Of a DNA stretch of 64,000 nt, positions 32,436 through 42,024 are shown in pieces. Made by a program: the position numbers and the translations under genes. Source of the DNA: Paludibaculum fermentans (lineage in GTDB: Bacteria > Acidobacteriota > Terriglobia > Bryobacterales > Bryobacteraceae); NCBI RefSeq assembly GCF_015277775.1, contig NZ_CP063849.1, positions 7,703,501 to 7,767,500 on the forward strand, written 5' to 3'. Position 1 is the stretch's first letter. Each line of letters begins with the position of its first letter. The notes below the pieces were generated by a model. It worked only from the letters and a program-made list of their open reading frames with translations, had not been told where the DNA came from and did no database searches.

Positions 32436-34940
32436 TTACTCGTAGCGGAGAGCTTCCACGGGGTTGATGCGGGTGGCGCGGCGGGCCGGCAGGTAGCCGG
32501 CGGCCATGGCCGCAATCGCCAGGGCGAGGACGGCCAGCAGGACCACAATGGGGTCGTTCGCCTTCACGCCAAACAACTGGCTTTCCGCGAGCCGGGCCAG
32601 GCCGAGGGCGCAGGGCACTCCGAAGACCGTGCCAATGGCGAGAACGATGGTGACTTCGTGCAGGACCAGGGAGCGGATGCGGCTGGAACCGGCGCCGAGC
32701 GCCATGCGGATGCCGATTTCCCGTGTACGGCGGGCGACGTTGAACGCCATCACGCCGTAGAGGCCGAGCATGGCCAGCAGCGTGGCCAGGATCGCGAAAG
32801 ATGAGGCGAGCTGCATGACGAGCTTGTCGGAGCGGATATTGCGCTGCACCTGGTCGTCGAGCGTGCGCAGGCTCTCGATGGGCAGATCGGGATCCAGGCC
32901 CGAAATGACGCGGCGGATCTGCGCGGAGACCTGATCCGTGGGCAGGGGCGAGCGGACGTAGAAGGACAAGCTGCCGGGTTCCTTATCCTGCCGGTAGGGG
33001 ATGTAGTAGAGGCGCGGCACCTTCTGGCGCACACCGGAGTACTTCGAGTCTTTCACCACGCCGACGATTTCGATGTTGAGGGGATCCTTGCCTCCGCTGC
33101 CCAGCTTGAAGCGGCGGCCGATGGGGCTGGCGTCCTTGAAGAAGTGGCGCGCCCAGGTCTCATTGACGATGGCCACCTGGGGACCGGCCAGAGTGTCGCT
33201 GTCGGTGAATTCCCGGCCGCTTACCAGGGCCACGCCCATCTTGCCGAAAAAGCCGGGGCCGACGGCGTTGAACATCGAGTGGGTGTTGTCGTCCACTTCC
33301 TTGCCAAATCCTTCGACGGTGATGTTGTTGCCCCAGTTGCTGCCCGAGATGAGCGGGACCATGGAGGCGGCCACGTTGGCGACGCCGGGGATGGCGGCGA
33401 CTTCCTGCTCCACGCGCTCAAAGAGCTGGCGGCAGCGGTCGGGCTTGTAGCCGTTGAGGTCGGGCGACAGGCGGAAGGTGACGACATTTTCCGTCTTGAT
33501 GCCCAGATTCTCGTGCATCAGGTTGACCATGCTCTTCAGGAAGAGGCCCATGGGGATGAGCAGGAGCAGGGAGATGGCGACCTGCGCCGTAACCAGGCCC
33601 TTGCGGACACGCACGCCGCCGCGGCTGGCTGAGGTGTTGTTGGAGTCTTCCTTCAGCACGCCGGAGACGGAATTGCGGGCGGCGGACCAGGCGGGGTAGA
33701 GGCCGAAGAGGACGCCGGTCAGCAGCGCGACGACGACGGAGAAAAGCAGGACCTTCGGGTCGAGGTGGGCGGTGATGGAATACGAATTCGTCTCCGGATC
33801 GTTGATGCCGCTGATGAGGGCGTCGAGAACCCAGCTTCCCAGGATGATGCCGACCACGCCTCCGGCCGCGGAGAGCAGCATGGCTTCGGTGAGGAGCTGG
33901 CCCATGATCTGCATCTTTCCCGCACCCAGGGCCGAGCGGATGGACAGCTCGCGATTGCGCTGGGCCGCGCGGGCCAACAGGAGGTTGGCGGCATTGGCGG
34001 CGGCGATGAGCAGCACCAGCGCCGTGCAGATGATGAGCACCAGGAGCGGGGTCTTCATGAACTCGCGGGTTTCGCTCTGGCCCAGGGCGCCGGGCTCCAG
34101 TTTCATGCGGGCGGCGCGATAGCGCTTCCGGAAGTCCTCGTTCCGGCCCGGATCCGCCTTGAGGTGCTCGTCGATGAGGGCGCTGAAGGTGCCGTTGAGT
34201 GCACTTTGAGCCTGTTCGCGGGAGGTGCCTGGGGCGAGGCGGGCGAAGGAGTAGATCCAGAAGTCGGTCCACTTGTCGCGGCCGTCCCAGCCGGGGGTCA
34301 TGGCGGGCTTGAAGACGAGGGGGACGTAGACATCGGGCTCATCCCCGAGGGTCACACCGGTGAACCCTTTGGGGGCGACGCCGACGATGGTGAAGACCTG
34401 ACCGTTGACGCGCATCGGCTGGTTGAGGACGTCGGCTCGGGAGCCGAGTCGGTCCTGCCAGTAGCCATAGCTGAGCACGGCGACGGGCTGGCCGGCCCCT
34501 TTGTCGTCGTCATACGAGATCATGCGGCCCATCAGCGGCTGGACGTTCAGGGTGGGGAAGAAGCCGCCGGAGACCACTTCGACGCCGCCGTCGAGGGTTT
34601 TGCCCTGGAAAGCGATATTCGCGCCCAGCAGGCGGTAGCCGGCGATGTCCTTCAAGCCGTTGTGGTTGCGTTCGAAGCCGCGGAACATCGGGTAGCTGAA
34701 GATATAGTCCATGCCGCCCGAGTTGTTGGTGGAGTTGCGGCCGCCCTTGAAGTCGCCGGGCGAGGTGAGGACCACGAGTTCCTGCGGCTTATCCACCGGC
34801 AGCGACCGGAGCAGGATCTGGTGCAGCAGCGAGAAGATCGCCGTGTTGGCGCCGATGCCCAGGGCAAGAGAGAGGACGACGACCAGACTGACCACTGGGG
34901 TCCTGGCTAATGCACGGAGGGAGTAGCGAATGCCGTTCAT
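32436..34940 (-). CDS. ADOP-family ABC transporter permease (MacB/FtsX type)
   Basis: 834 residues of the duplicated-permease family typical of acidobacteria. The order is an N-terminal helix after MNGIRYSLRALARTP, a MacB periplasmic core (about 55-280), three FtsX helices near 300-430, a second linker helix and core (about 470-680), and three more FtsX helices near 700-834. The RRTREIGIRMALGAGSSRIR segment is the coupling-helix signature. These proteins usually work without a neighbouring ATPase gene; none is seen here. ATG 34940 matches the family start; a GTG at 34961 would add seven residues. Neither has a good ribosome site. Substrate unknown, probably export across the envelope. Confidence 0.9.
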   Translation of the reverse strand: MNGIRYSLRALARTPVVSLVVVLSLALGIGANTAIFSLLHQILLRSLPVDKPQELVVLTSPGDFKGGRNSTNNSGGMDYIFSYPMFRGFERNHNGLKDIAGYRLLGANIAFQGKTLDGGVEVVSGGFFPTLNVQPLMGRMISYDDDKGAGQPVAVLSYGYWQDRLGSRADVLNQPMRVNGQVFTIVGVAPKGFTGVTLGDEPDVYVPLVFKPAMTPGWDGRDKWTDFWIYSFARLAPGTSREQAQSALNGTFSALIDEHLKADPGRNEDFRKRYRAARMKLEPGALGQSETREFMKTPLLVLIICTALVLLIAAANAANLLLARAAQRNRELSIRSALGAGKMQIMGQLLTEAMLLSAAGGVVGIILGSWVLDALISGINDPETNSYSITAHLDPKVLLFSVVVALLTGVLFGLYPAWSAARNSVSGVLKEDSNNTSASRGGVRVRKGLVTAQVAISLLLLIPMGLFLKSMVNLMHENLGIKTENVVTFRLSPDLNGYKPDRCRQLFERVEQEVAAIPGVANVAASMVPLISGSNWGNNITVEGFGKEVDDNTHSMFNAVGPGFFGKMGVALVSGREFTDSDTLAGPQVAIVNETWARHFFKDASPIGRRFKLGSGGKDPLNIEIVGVVKDSKYSGVRQKVPRLYYIPYRQDKEPGSLSFYVRSPLPTDQVSAQIRRVISGLDPDLPIESLRTLDDQVQRNIRSDKLVMQLASSFAILATLLAMLGLYGVMAFNVARRTREIGIRMALGAGSSRIRSLVLHEVTIVLAIGTVFGVPCALGLARLAESQLFGVKANDPIVVLLAVLALAIAAMAAGYLPARRATRINPVEALRYE

Positions 34941-35003
34941 GATCGTGTATACGAATGGCACGGTGGATGCCAGACGGTAAGTGATTGAGTTTTAATAACT
35001 GTC

Positions 35004-35019
35004 TCCTGCCGAAGCAGGA
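35004..35019 (-). terminator. TTCG-loop hairpin between a serine hydrolase and an ADOP gene
   Basis: On the minus strand TCCTGC, TTCG and GCAGGA form a 6-bp stem with a stable UUCG tetraloop, 50 bases past the serine hydrolase stop. The following GTTATTAAAAC is AT-rich but not a T-run. Confidence 0.4.
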
Positions 35020-35068
35020 AGAGAGTGTCCGGATGGTGCTTAGGGCCGTCCCAGAAACGGACACCCGG

Positions 35069-36418
35069 CTATTCGATTTTCCGCAGGGTGCGGAGCTCGA
35101 CGTGAAGATAGCGAATGGAGTCGTCGGGGGCGGGCACGAAGACGAAATCGCTGAGCGGGCCTTCCGTGGTGAAATGGCCGCCGGGGGCAGGCTTGGCGGG
35201 GTATTGCTTGCCTTGAAAGATGAGCACGAGCCGGCCGGCGTCGCGGGTGATGGTGATGCGCCAGCCGCCTCCGGCGTATGTGCCGGTGTAGCTCTTCAGG
35301 GTTTCTTCCGGGATAGTGGTGGGCGCCGGCGGCTGTGATTCCTCCGGACCAAGGGGCAGGACAAGCTCCATGGCCTTCTGGACAACGGGGGCTAGCGTGG
35401 AGCCGCTGCGATTGGTGACCACGATGATGCCGGATCGCTGTTCGGGGGCCATGACGATGAACGACCCGAAGCCGACGCGGGCGCCGCCATGGGAGAGGGT
35501 GAAAACGCCGCGATCGTTGGATGCGACGAGGCCGTAGGTGTAGTGGTCGGTGCTGCCCGGGATGGCGGCATGGGGCTGCGACATGGCGGAGACGACTCCG
35601 GCGGCCAGGGCCTGTTTCCCGTCCAGTTTCCCTTTCTGCAGGAAGGCCAGGACGAAGCGCGAAAGTTCATGGGCGCTGGAGAAGAGGCTGCCGCCGGGCC
35701 ACGTGGATGAATCGTCGGCAAAGGGGCGAATGACGCGCGGAGCCTGTTTGGCGCTGCCCTCGTGCTGCTGGGCGAAGGGGTAAGTCATGGCGGCCAGCGG
35801 ACGGAAGGTGGTGCGCGTCATCCCCAGGGGCCGAAAGACGCGCTCCGCCACGGCGTCGGCGAAGGGCTGGCCGGTGACCGATTCCAGCACGAGTCCGGCG
35901 ATCCAGTAACCGAGGCTGGAGTAGGAGTAAACGGCGCCGGGATCGAGCTCGACGATCTCGGGCGGCAAGGCGCGGATGGCGTCGCCGAGGGCGGAGTCGT
36001 CGTGGCGGCCGTGGCCGGAACCGCGGTCGCCCAGTCCGGCCGTGTGGGAGAGGAGTTGACGCAAGGTGAGCGCGCCTATCTTCGGCGGCAGGGACTGGAC
36101 GTAGGTCGAGATGCGCTTGTCGAGGTCGACGCGGCCTTCTTCCACCAGGGTGAGGACTGCGGCGGCCGTGAACATCTTGGTGGTGGAGCCGATACGGAAG
36201 AGAGTCTCCGGGGTGACCCGGCCCTGGGTTTCGACGTCGGTGACGCCAAACGCCTTCTCGTAAACCACTTGCCCATGATGGATCACGGTGATCACCGCGC
36301 CTGGTGTGCCGGATTCCCTGAGGGCGCGCTGGGCGAGTTCATCCAGGACGGTGAAATCAGGATTCTGGGCAAGGCCGGGCAGCGCGCAGGCGAGCGAGAG
36401 CAGCGGGAGAAGGCGCAT
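35069..36418 (-). CDS. secreted serine hydrolase, beta-lactamase class C family, with C-terminal domain
   Basis: 449 residues with signal peptide MRLLPLLSLACALPGLAQ. SxxK appears in FRIGSTTKMFTAA, the Tyr motif in VYSYSSLGYWIAG and the third motif as LSHGGARVGFGS, so HGG replaces the usual HTG/KTG. A C-terminal domain of about 85 residues follows (from ETLKSYTGTYAGGGW), the DUF3471/lipocalin-like tail often found in this family. It is a different branch from the paralogue at 13549. Substrate unknown. It is divergent from the tRNA-binding-domain gene, with about 70 bases between starts. Confidence 0.92.
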   Translation of the reverse strand: MRLLPLLSLACALPGLAQNPDFTVLDELAQRALRESGTPGAVITVIHHGQVVYEKAFGVTDVETQGRVTPETLFRIGSTTKMFTAAAVLTLVEEGRVDLDKRISTYVQSLPPKIGALTLRQLLSHTAGLGDRGSGHGRHDDSALGDAIRALPPEIVELDPGAVYSYSSLGYWIAGLVLESVTGQPFADAVAERVFRPLGMTRTTFRPLAAMTYPFAQQHEGSAKQAPRVIRPFADDSSTWPGGSLFSSAHELSRFVLAFLQKGKLDGKQALAAGVVSAMSQPHAAIPGSTDHYTYGLVASNDRGVFTLSHGGARVGFGSFIVMAPEQRSGIIVVTNRSGSTLAPVVQKAMELVLPLGPEESQPPAPTTIPEETLKSYTGTYAGGGWRITITRDAGRLVLIFQGKQYPAKPAPGGHFTTEGPLSDFVFVPAPDDSIRYLHVELRTLRKIE

Positions 36419-36486
36419 GAGTTCCCTATCACAGACAGAGACGGCATGTCCGGCGGAACGTCACCCGGATTGCCGAAACTGGAAGC

Positions 36487-36840
36487 ATGATGCCCGCACC
36501 TATCAAGCCATTGATTGCCATGTCCGTATTGGACCAGGTGGACGTCCGAGTAGGGACGATTCTCGCGATTGGGGAGGTGCCGGGTTCGGATAAGCTCATG
36601 CAGTTGCAAGTCTCGTTTGGCGACCACCAGCGTACGATTGTGGCCGGCATCCGCGGCGAACGCGAGACGCCGGAGGAGCTTGTGGGCCGGCAGTGCCTGT
36701 TTGTGGTGAATCTGGAGCCGAGGAAGATGCGGGGGATAGTGAGCGAGGGGATGCTGTTCGATATCGGGTTCGGCGACGGGCTGCGGCCGGTGCTGGCCGT
36801 GCCGGAAGCCCCCGTGCCGGACGGAACGAGGGCGTCGTAG
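36487..36840 (+). CDS. CsaA/MetRS-beta-like tRNA-binding domain protein
   Basis: 117 residues, a free-standing EMAP/Trbp111 OB-fold. Segments VDVRVGTILAIGEVPGSDKLMQLQVSFG and the core VNLEPRKMRGIVSEGMLF (N/P then K/R-G/S-x-x-S-x-GM) are characteristic. Such proteins bind tRNA non-specifically or act as the CsaA chaperone. Closely related domains sit at the C-terminus of methionyl-tRNA synthetase, so databases may call it MetRS beta subunit. ATG 36487 or 36490 may be used. No synthetase gene is adjacent. Confidence 0.9.
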   Translation: MMPAPIKPLIAMSVLDQVDVRVGTILAIGEVPGSDKLMQLQVSFGDHQRTIVAGIRGERETPEELVGRQCLFVVNLEPRKMRGIVSEGMLFDIGFGDGLRPVLAVPEAPVPDGTRAS

Positions 36841-36912
36841 CGAACCGGCTCCGGCGCACCCCCGCGCGGGGTCACGTTGCGCACGGGGGTTAAGGAGAAG
36901 GGCCGCGCCGGA

Positions 36913-39123
36913 CTACGGGGCCGCGGAGGCGTTCGCCAAGCCGGGCGTGGGGGAGGCCAGTATTGCCCACGCCTGCGAGTCGGACAGTACGCGGCCGTAG
37001 GAGATGTCGGAGGTCTGCTTGCCGAAGGTGACGGTGTCGATGGCCGTCACCCCATCGGCGGCGAAGAGGCCCAGTTCTTCGCCGTCGGCGCTGAGTTTGA
37101 AGGCGGCGTGGAGGGCCCCGAGAGCCGCCTGGTCGTCCGCCCAGAACACCAGGTAGCCGCCCGCCGGAATGATAACGCCCTCGGGGATCTTGAATTTCGT
37201 GGGGTTGGCGAGGTTGTCGGTCAGATACAGTCCGCTGAGATTCACTTCGGAATCGCCCGGGTTGAAGAGCTCGAACCAGTCGTCGTAGGCGCCGGCATGA
37301 TCGGCATTGGCGAGCGTCGCCTTGTTGTCGGCCATGATCTCGTTGATGTAGAGGACGAACGAGCCGGTGGTGGGCTCAGTTGTGCCGGCGGCGGGGTTGT
37401 CCGCGCCGGGGGTCGGCTGGTTGGTGGGCTCCCAATTCAGGCCGGTATCGCCGATGCGGATGTAGGAGTGCCCGGCGGCCAGTTCCGGATAGTCGACGCT
37501 GTCGATGATGGTGCTGCCCGACGAGCTGTCGGTGGTGTAGTACAGATACAGCGTTCCGCCCGCGGCCTGCAGGGCGAAGGGCGCATGCGTATCGCCTTGC
37601 GACGTGTCGCCATCCAGCCAGAGAATCAGGTGCTGGCCATCGGCCAGTTTGCCCGCGGGCAGGGCCCACTTTGTGGGATGCGCCGGGGAGTCGCTCAGGT
37701 AAAGACCGCTGAGGTCGACCGTGCCGGGCCCCAAATTGTGGATTTCCACCCAAGGCCTATAGTTGCCGGCGGCGTCCTTGACAGTGGACGTGTTGACGGT
37801 CATCACCTCGTTGATCCGCAGGTCGGCGGGACGGGCATAGGTATCAAGCACGGGCCGCAGGTAGGCGACGCGCCGGGTGACGAAATCGGTGAGGCCCACT
37901 ACGGATGTCTGGCCGGTGCTGACGGATTTGCTCAGGGCGTTCTCGAAATCAGTATTCGTGTAGAACTTGTTTGGGTCGGAGTAGACGTCAGGCCGGATGA
38001 TATCGGCCAGTTCCCGGATGCGTGCCTGCATGGAGGCGGTGTCGAAGCCATCGCGCAGCATGCGGGCGAGCTGGCGCAGATAGATGCGTTTGTAGGTGGC
38101 GTCGGCCCAGAGCCTGGTCATCAGCGGCCGGGCGTTGCTGCCGCCCATGCCGCCCCCTCCTGGCCCGGAGGTAGTAGTCGGCAGCCAGAAGGGGTCGAGC
38201 GTGGGCGGATTCGAGATGCGCGGTGAGCCGTCACCGGTGGTGCCGAACGACTCATTCAGGTCCCAATGGACGTGAATGAACTGCCCGGTGTCCTGACGGT
38301 GGTAGAGCATGAACTCCGAGGCTGAGCCGGCATAGGAGTCGAGGTTCACAAACAGGATATTGAGCGCGATGCCGTACAGCATGTTGTTGACATCGCAGAT
38401 GGGTTCGAGTTTGGCGGGTAGTTCCGCCGTGGGGGTGTTGTTGAGAATGTCCAGGAATTCGATGAGATCGGAGTAGTCGTTGGCCTCCTCGTTGGTTTTG
38501 AGCTCGTAGAGCGATTGATAGCTGGCGGGGTTGGCGCCGAGATAGGAGAGCGTGGCGTTCGACTCTCCGGCCTCGTAGAGATTGCCGTCTTCGTCGTCGC
38601 CGAAGCGGCTCTGCATCATGGTCTTGTCCGGCTCTTCGACGGCGATGTAGAGGCCCCAGTACTCGTCGTTGACGTAGACGCGGGTATGGACGGCGCGCAT
38701 GGCCGGGATATAGCGGGCCGCGAAATCGAGGAAGAGTTTCTCGCGCAGGAAGTCGGGCTGCAGGTCGCCATTGTTCAGATTGAGTTTCCTGAGGCCCAGG
38801 AATCTGGCCTCGGAATCGTACTCGTTGAAGTCGAGTTTGAAGGACTTTTTGACGCTGGACGAGCGGCGGAAGGAGGCGTTGCCCTTGAACCGAGCTCCGA
38901 TGCTGGGGATGACGGTATCGCCGTACTGAAACCGTGCAGGGAAGTAGGGATCCGCCGCATTGGTGGAATGGCCTTTGTAGAGGGTGTTGTACCAGTCGGG
39001 ATCGTCGAAATAGAGCCGGATTTCCTTAACCTGGCTGGAGTCGAAGAAGGCCGCCGCCTGGTCTGCCGAGAGGGTCTGTATTCCGGACAGAAGCAGAAAC
39101 GTTACGAGAATGGTGGAACGCAT
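36913..39123 (-). CDS. secreted CotH-type kinase-like protein with two lamin-tail domains
   Basis: 736 residues with signal peptide MRSTILVTFLLLSG. Residues about 30-400 match the CotH spore-coat kinase fold: GARFKGNASFRRSSSVKKSFKLDF with the basic residues, then HVHWDLNESFG, where the Asp-Asn pair is the expected catalytic and metal site. A glycine-rich insert (GPGGGGMGG) follows. Two lamin-tail domains lie at about 430-560 (LRINEVMTVNTS, WVEIHNLG) and 590-730 (LYINEIMADNKA, WFELFNPG), each of the extracellular type. CotH proteins phosphorylate secreted proteins or act on polyphosphate-like substrates. ATG 39123 is preferred over one at 39156 because it opens the signal peptide. Confidence 0.88.
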   Translation of the reverse strand: MRSTILVTFLLLSGIQTLSADQAAAFFDSSQVKEIRLYFDDPDWYNTLYKGHSTNAADPYFPARFQYGDTVIPSIGARFKGNASFRRSSSVKKSFKLDFNEYDSEARFLGLRKLNLNNGDLQPDFLREKLFLDFAARYIPAMRAVHTRVYVNDEYWGLYIAVEEPDKTMMQSRFGDDEDGNLYEAGESNATLSYLGANPASYQSLYELKTNEEANDYSDLIEFLDILNNTPTAELPAKLEPICDVNNMLYGIALNILFVNLDSYAGSASEFMLYHRQDTGQFIHVHWDLNESFGTTGDGSPRISNPPTLDPFWLPTTTSGPGGGGMGGSNARPLMTRLWADATYKRIYLRQLARMLRDGFDTASMQARIRELADIIRPDVYSDPNKFYTNTDFENALSKSVSTGQTSVVGLTDFVTRRVAYLRPVLDTYARPADLRINEVMTVNTSTVKDAAGNYRPWVEIHNLGPGTVDLSGLYLSDSPAHPTKWALPAGKLADGQHLILWLDGDTSQGDTHAPFALQAAGGTLYLYYTTDSSSGSTIIDSVDYPELAAGHSYIRIGDTGLNWEPTNQPTPGADNPAAGTTEPTTGSFVLYINEIMADNKATLANADHAGAYDDWFELFNPGDSEVNLSGLYLTDNLANPTKFKIPEGVIIPAGGYLVFWADDQAALGALHAAFKLSADGEELGLFAADGVTAIDTVTFGKQTSDISYGRVLSDSQAWAILASPTPGLANASAAP

Positions 39124-39267
39124 CGCAAAGTACTTCTGTCGATAGAACGCGGCCATCGGAGGATGGGTTGCCGGGGGGATTGTAAAGGTAGGTAAAGGGC
39201 GGGACGCAGTTTGCTAATCCGCCTGCGTGTGGGGCTCTGCGTCTGCAACGACTGCGGACATTCCTGG

Positions 39268-39303
39268 GCATCCTGGAGCACGCGTCCGCGCGCTCCAGGA
39301 TGC
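39268..39303 (-). terminator. 12-bp stem-loop between the M1-like and CotH genes
   Basis: GCATCCTGGAGC (39268-39279) and GCTCCAGGATGC (39292-39303) pair perfectly around 12 bases, 10 bases past the M1-like stop. No T-run follows on the minus strand, so it is either a U-less terminator or an mRNA-stabilising 3' hairpin. Confidence 0.55.
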
Positions 39304-39312
39304 AAGGGTAGG

Positions 39313-41685
39313 CTACTTCTTCTTCAGGTCGACTTCGCCCAGCAGTTCGAGCGTCGGATTGAACTCGACCGATTCGGGGACCTCGGGCAACGCCGCCTTC
39401 AACTGCGCGCCGGGCGCAACCATGCGGAGCCGGCCGACGCGCGTGCCGGACTTGAGCTTCAGGGCTACCGGCAGATCCAGCCGGAAGCCCGCCGGTACAC
39501 CGCTGATCTGAGGATCGACAACGAGCACCGCCTTGCCTTCTTCCTGAGTGACGCTGTACTGGCCCTTCACTTTCGGGACGGCCGAGGAGTAGACCCACTG
39601 GTTAAAGAAGTAGGACATGTCCTCGCCCGCGTGCTTCGAGACCAGCGCCGCAAAGTCTGCCGTGGAGGCCGGCTTGTCGGAGTAGGCGGTCACGAATTCT
39701 CGCATCAGGTTGAGGAACCGTGCGTCGCTGCCGGTGTTGTAGTCGTGCAGGAACATCCGGATCATGTGGAGTACGTATGCCCCTTTGGTGTAGATGAGTT
39801 GGCCGGCTCCGGGGCAGTCGGTGCCGCCCAGGCGGTAGCCGAGTGAAAGAGGGCCCGCGTCGTTGGGGGAAATGGCCGTGCCGACAGGCACCAGGATGTG
39901 TTCCTGCTGGTGTTTCAGGTACTGCATGAAGGGCTTCATGCCTTTGGTGGCCTGGATGTACAGAGCCGATGAGTAATCGGCAAATCCCTCTGAGAGCCAC
40001 TGGTCGCGATAGTCGTTCCAGACGACTGCGTGTCCCCACCACTGGTGGGCGATCTCGTGAGGACCGACTTCTTCCAGGAAGGAGCGCATGCCGCCACGGT
40101 CGAGCTTTAGCTGATTGCGCGCCGTACCGTCCAGGAAGGAGGTGTACGGCAGGAAGAGCAGGCCTGGCCAGGACTGCCCGAAGAATCCATCGGGCTGCTG
40201 GGTGACGCGGAGGAACTTGTCGGGCAACGCTCCGAAGAGGCGCGTGTAGAGGTTCAGCGATTGAAGAGCTTCCGCCGCCGCTTTGGCCGACATGCCTGTC
40301 GTGTTCAGGGCGCCCGGGGAGATGCCGATCTGTGCGGCTATCGCGGGACTGCTTTCCAGCAAAATACGTAACTCCGCCAGTTCGTCGCCGAGGCCTGAGT
40401 TGGCGTAGACACTCACCTGGAAGCCATTGGCCTCCATCGACTTTGTGGAGAACTTGCCATAGTTGAAACCGGCCACTGTGGCGGGCCGCTGGCTATCCCA
40501 CTCAGTGACTTCCTCTTTGCCCTCGATGGCGCGGCGTACTTCCTTGCCCGTCCCGACCAGCGAGAAGTTCTTGGGAATGCGGAATTTCGTGTGGAAGATG
40601 GCGCGATCGTTGAAGGACTCGCCCGCGGTGGCGGGGCGGGGGAACCAGGAGGAGCGGGCCCCCACGTAGAAATTGCCTTCGCCCGCCTTCTGGATGACGT
40701 CCTTGCCAGCGTAGGTGAACGTCCATTGGTAGGTCTTGCCGGCTTCCAGAGGCGCCGGCGCGATCACCCAGAGCGACCCATCGCGCTTCTCACTCTCCTG
40801 GATGAAGCCCAGGGCTACGCCTGCCTGATCCTTGACCTCCTTGACGCGCAGGGGGGGCGCCAGATTTATGTGGAGCAATTGGTCTCCGCTGAGCTTGGCT
40901 TCAAAAGTGGTGACGGCCGTCGCCGCCAGGCTGGCGTTGCCGGCGATGACCGTATCCACATCGATCTGCTTCGAATCGACGACCGTTTTCGGGAGAGCCG
41001 TTATCCCCGCGTTGCTGCCCAGGTCGGTGAGCGGGAATGAGTTCCAGATCTCACTCGAGTCCCCGCTTCTCACGCGAAGCAGCGAAACCTCCTCCATGTC
41101 GGCCGGGGCAAATTCATACAGCAGATATCCGAACTGTTTCGTCTTCACCAGTGCGAGGCAGTACGCACTGGCGGGCCGGGTGAGGTAGCGCAGGACATTC
41201 GCCTCCGCATTGAAGTGGAGTTGCTCGCGAAAGACTTCCCGGGCCGATTTGAGGGTGGAACCGAAACCGTCCGTGCTGCCGGCCGCGGCCTTCCCCTGTT
41301 TGAGTACTTCGGCCTCGGTCGCGTCGGAAAACAACAGCAGTAATTCCGTGAATGTGTCCTCGAGCTCCTCCGACTTATGCGAACGGCGGCGCGTCTCTGC
41401 CCGCTCCGAGGGCGTGGCCGCGGCAAACCGGAAGGTGCCCTGACCCTGAAAAATCGCACCATAAGTGCGGCCGGCCATGGGCGGTAAAAAGGCCAGTTTG
41501 CCGGAGTTGAGCGTAATTGTGGCCGCCGGCCGGCGCAGTTCGAGCTTCTCGCAGGTGACAACCCGGCTGGGGTCCGGCGCGGCCTCGCGTGCTGCACGGT
41601 AATCCGTGAGCAGGGCGGCCGGATCGGAGGCGATGAGCAGGGCGGGGGCTAGAAGAATGTTGAGGACGACTGCCAAAAGACGCAT
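39313..41685 (-). CDS. secreted M1-like metallopeptidase without the GxMEN motif
   Basis: 790 residues with a short signal peptide (ALLIAS region). The gluzincin motif HEIAHQWWGH begins at residue 543 and Glu566 lies in SEGFADY, giving HExxH-x18-E as in M1 enzymes. The N-terminal 300 residues are a beta-rich domain unlike classic M1. The usual GxMEN exopeptidase motif, expected some 25-35 residues before HExxH, is not seen; the region reads GQSWPGLLFLPYTSF. It may therefore be an endopeptidase or an enzyme with altered specificity. A conserved Tyr candidate is in YTKGAYVLHMIR. It lies upstream of the CotH gene on the same strand with a strong hairpin between them. Confidence 0.88.
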   Translation of the reverse strand: MRLLAVVLNILLAPALLIASDPAALLTDYRAAREAAPDPSRVVTCEKLELRRPAATITLNSGKLAFLPPMAGRTYGAIFQGQGTFRFAAATPSERAETRRRSHKSEELEDTFTELLLLFSDATEAEVLKQGKAAAGSTDGFGSTLKSAREVFREQLHFNAEANVLRYLTRPASAYCLALVKTKQFGYLLYEFAPADMEEVSLLRVRSGDSSEIWNSFPLTDLGSNAGITALPKTVVDSKQIDVDTVIAGNASLAATAVTTFEAKLSGDQLLHINLAPPLRVKEVKDQAGVALGFIQESEKRDGSLWVIAPAPLEAGKTYQWTFTYAGKDVIQKAGEGNFYVGARSSWFPRPATAGESFNDRAIFHTKFRIPKNFSLVGTGKEVRRAIEGKEEVTEWDSQRPATVAGFNYGKFSTKSMEANGFQVSVYANSGLGDELAELRILLESSPAIAAQIGISPGALNTTGMSAKAAAEALQSLNLYTRLFGALPDKFLRVTQQPDGFFGQSWPGLLFLPYTSFLDGTARNQLKLDRGGMRSFLEEVGPHEIAHQWWGHAVVWNDYRDQWLSEGFADYSSALYIQATKGMKPFMQYLKHQQEHILVPVGTAISPNDAGPLSLGYRLGGTDCPGAGQLIYTKGAYVLHMIRMFLHDYNTGSDARFLNLMREFVTAYSDKPASTADFAALVSKHAGEDMSYFFNQWVYSSAVPKVKGQYSVTQEEGKAVLVVDPQISGVPAGFRLDLPVALKLKSGTRVGRLRMVAPGAQLKAALPEVPESVEFNPTLELLGEVDLKKK

Positions 41686-41858
41686 ACAGCCAGGGCGGAC
41701 GAGCGGTGGAATACTGCGCCGAGCGGCCGGGACTGGGACCTTTCTTCGCGGCCACCGTGTGGCAGGCCGCTGATACTATCCTTCATAGCGGGCAAGAATG
41801 TGAAGAATTAGTCTATCTCGCTGGCAGTATATCACTACAAATGTTGGCGTTCGGAATA

Positions 41859-41880
41859 GATAAATAAGAATTCATTTATC
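41859..41880. repeat. AT-rich inverted repeat, possible operator
   Basis: GATAAAT and ATTTATC flank eight bases (41859-41865 and 41874-41880). The outline GAT..AT-rich..ATC recalls Fur-type boxes, but it lies about 145 bases before the nearest promoter candidate. Confidence 0.4.
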
Positions 41881-42024
41881 GTCTGCAGCAGGTCGGCCGC
41901 AGCGAGCCTTGGGTCGGAGGGGTGCTGGTGGAAGCAGCGCCGCCATCGACCGCTTGCCGCGCTTGTGGCCATGACCGCGTGACCCGCGGCCGCCGCCGTC
42001 CGTTGGGCCAGTCAGGGATTGGTC

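Noticed and set aside
36877-38226. 449-codon frame opposite the CotH gene
   Set aside because: Antisense shadow rich in Gly/Val with no start context; the CotH frame has clear motifs.
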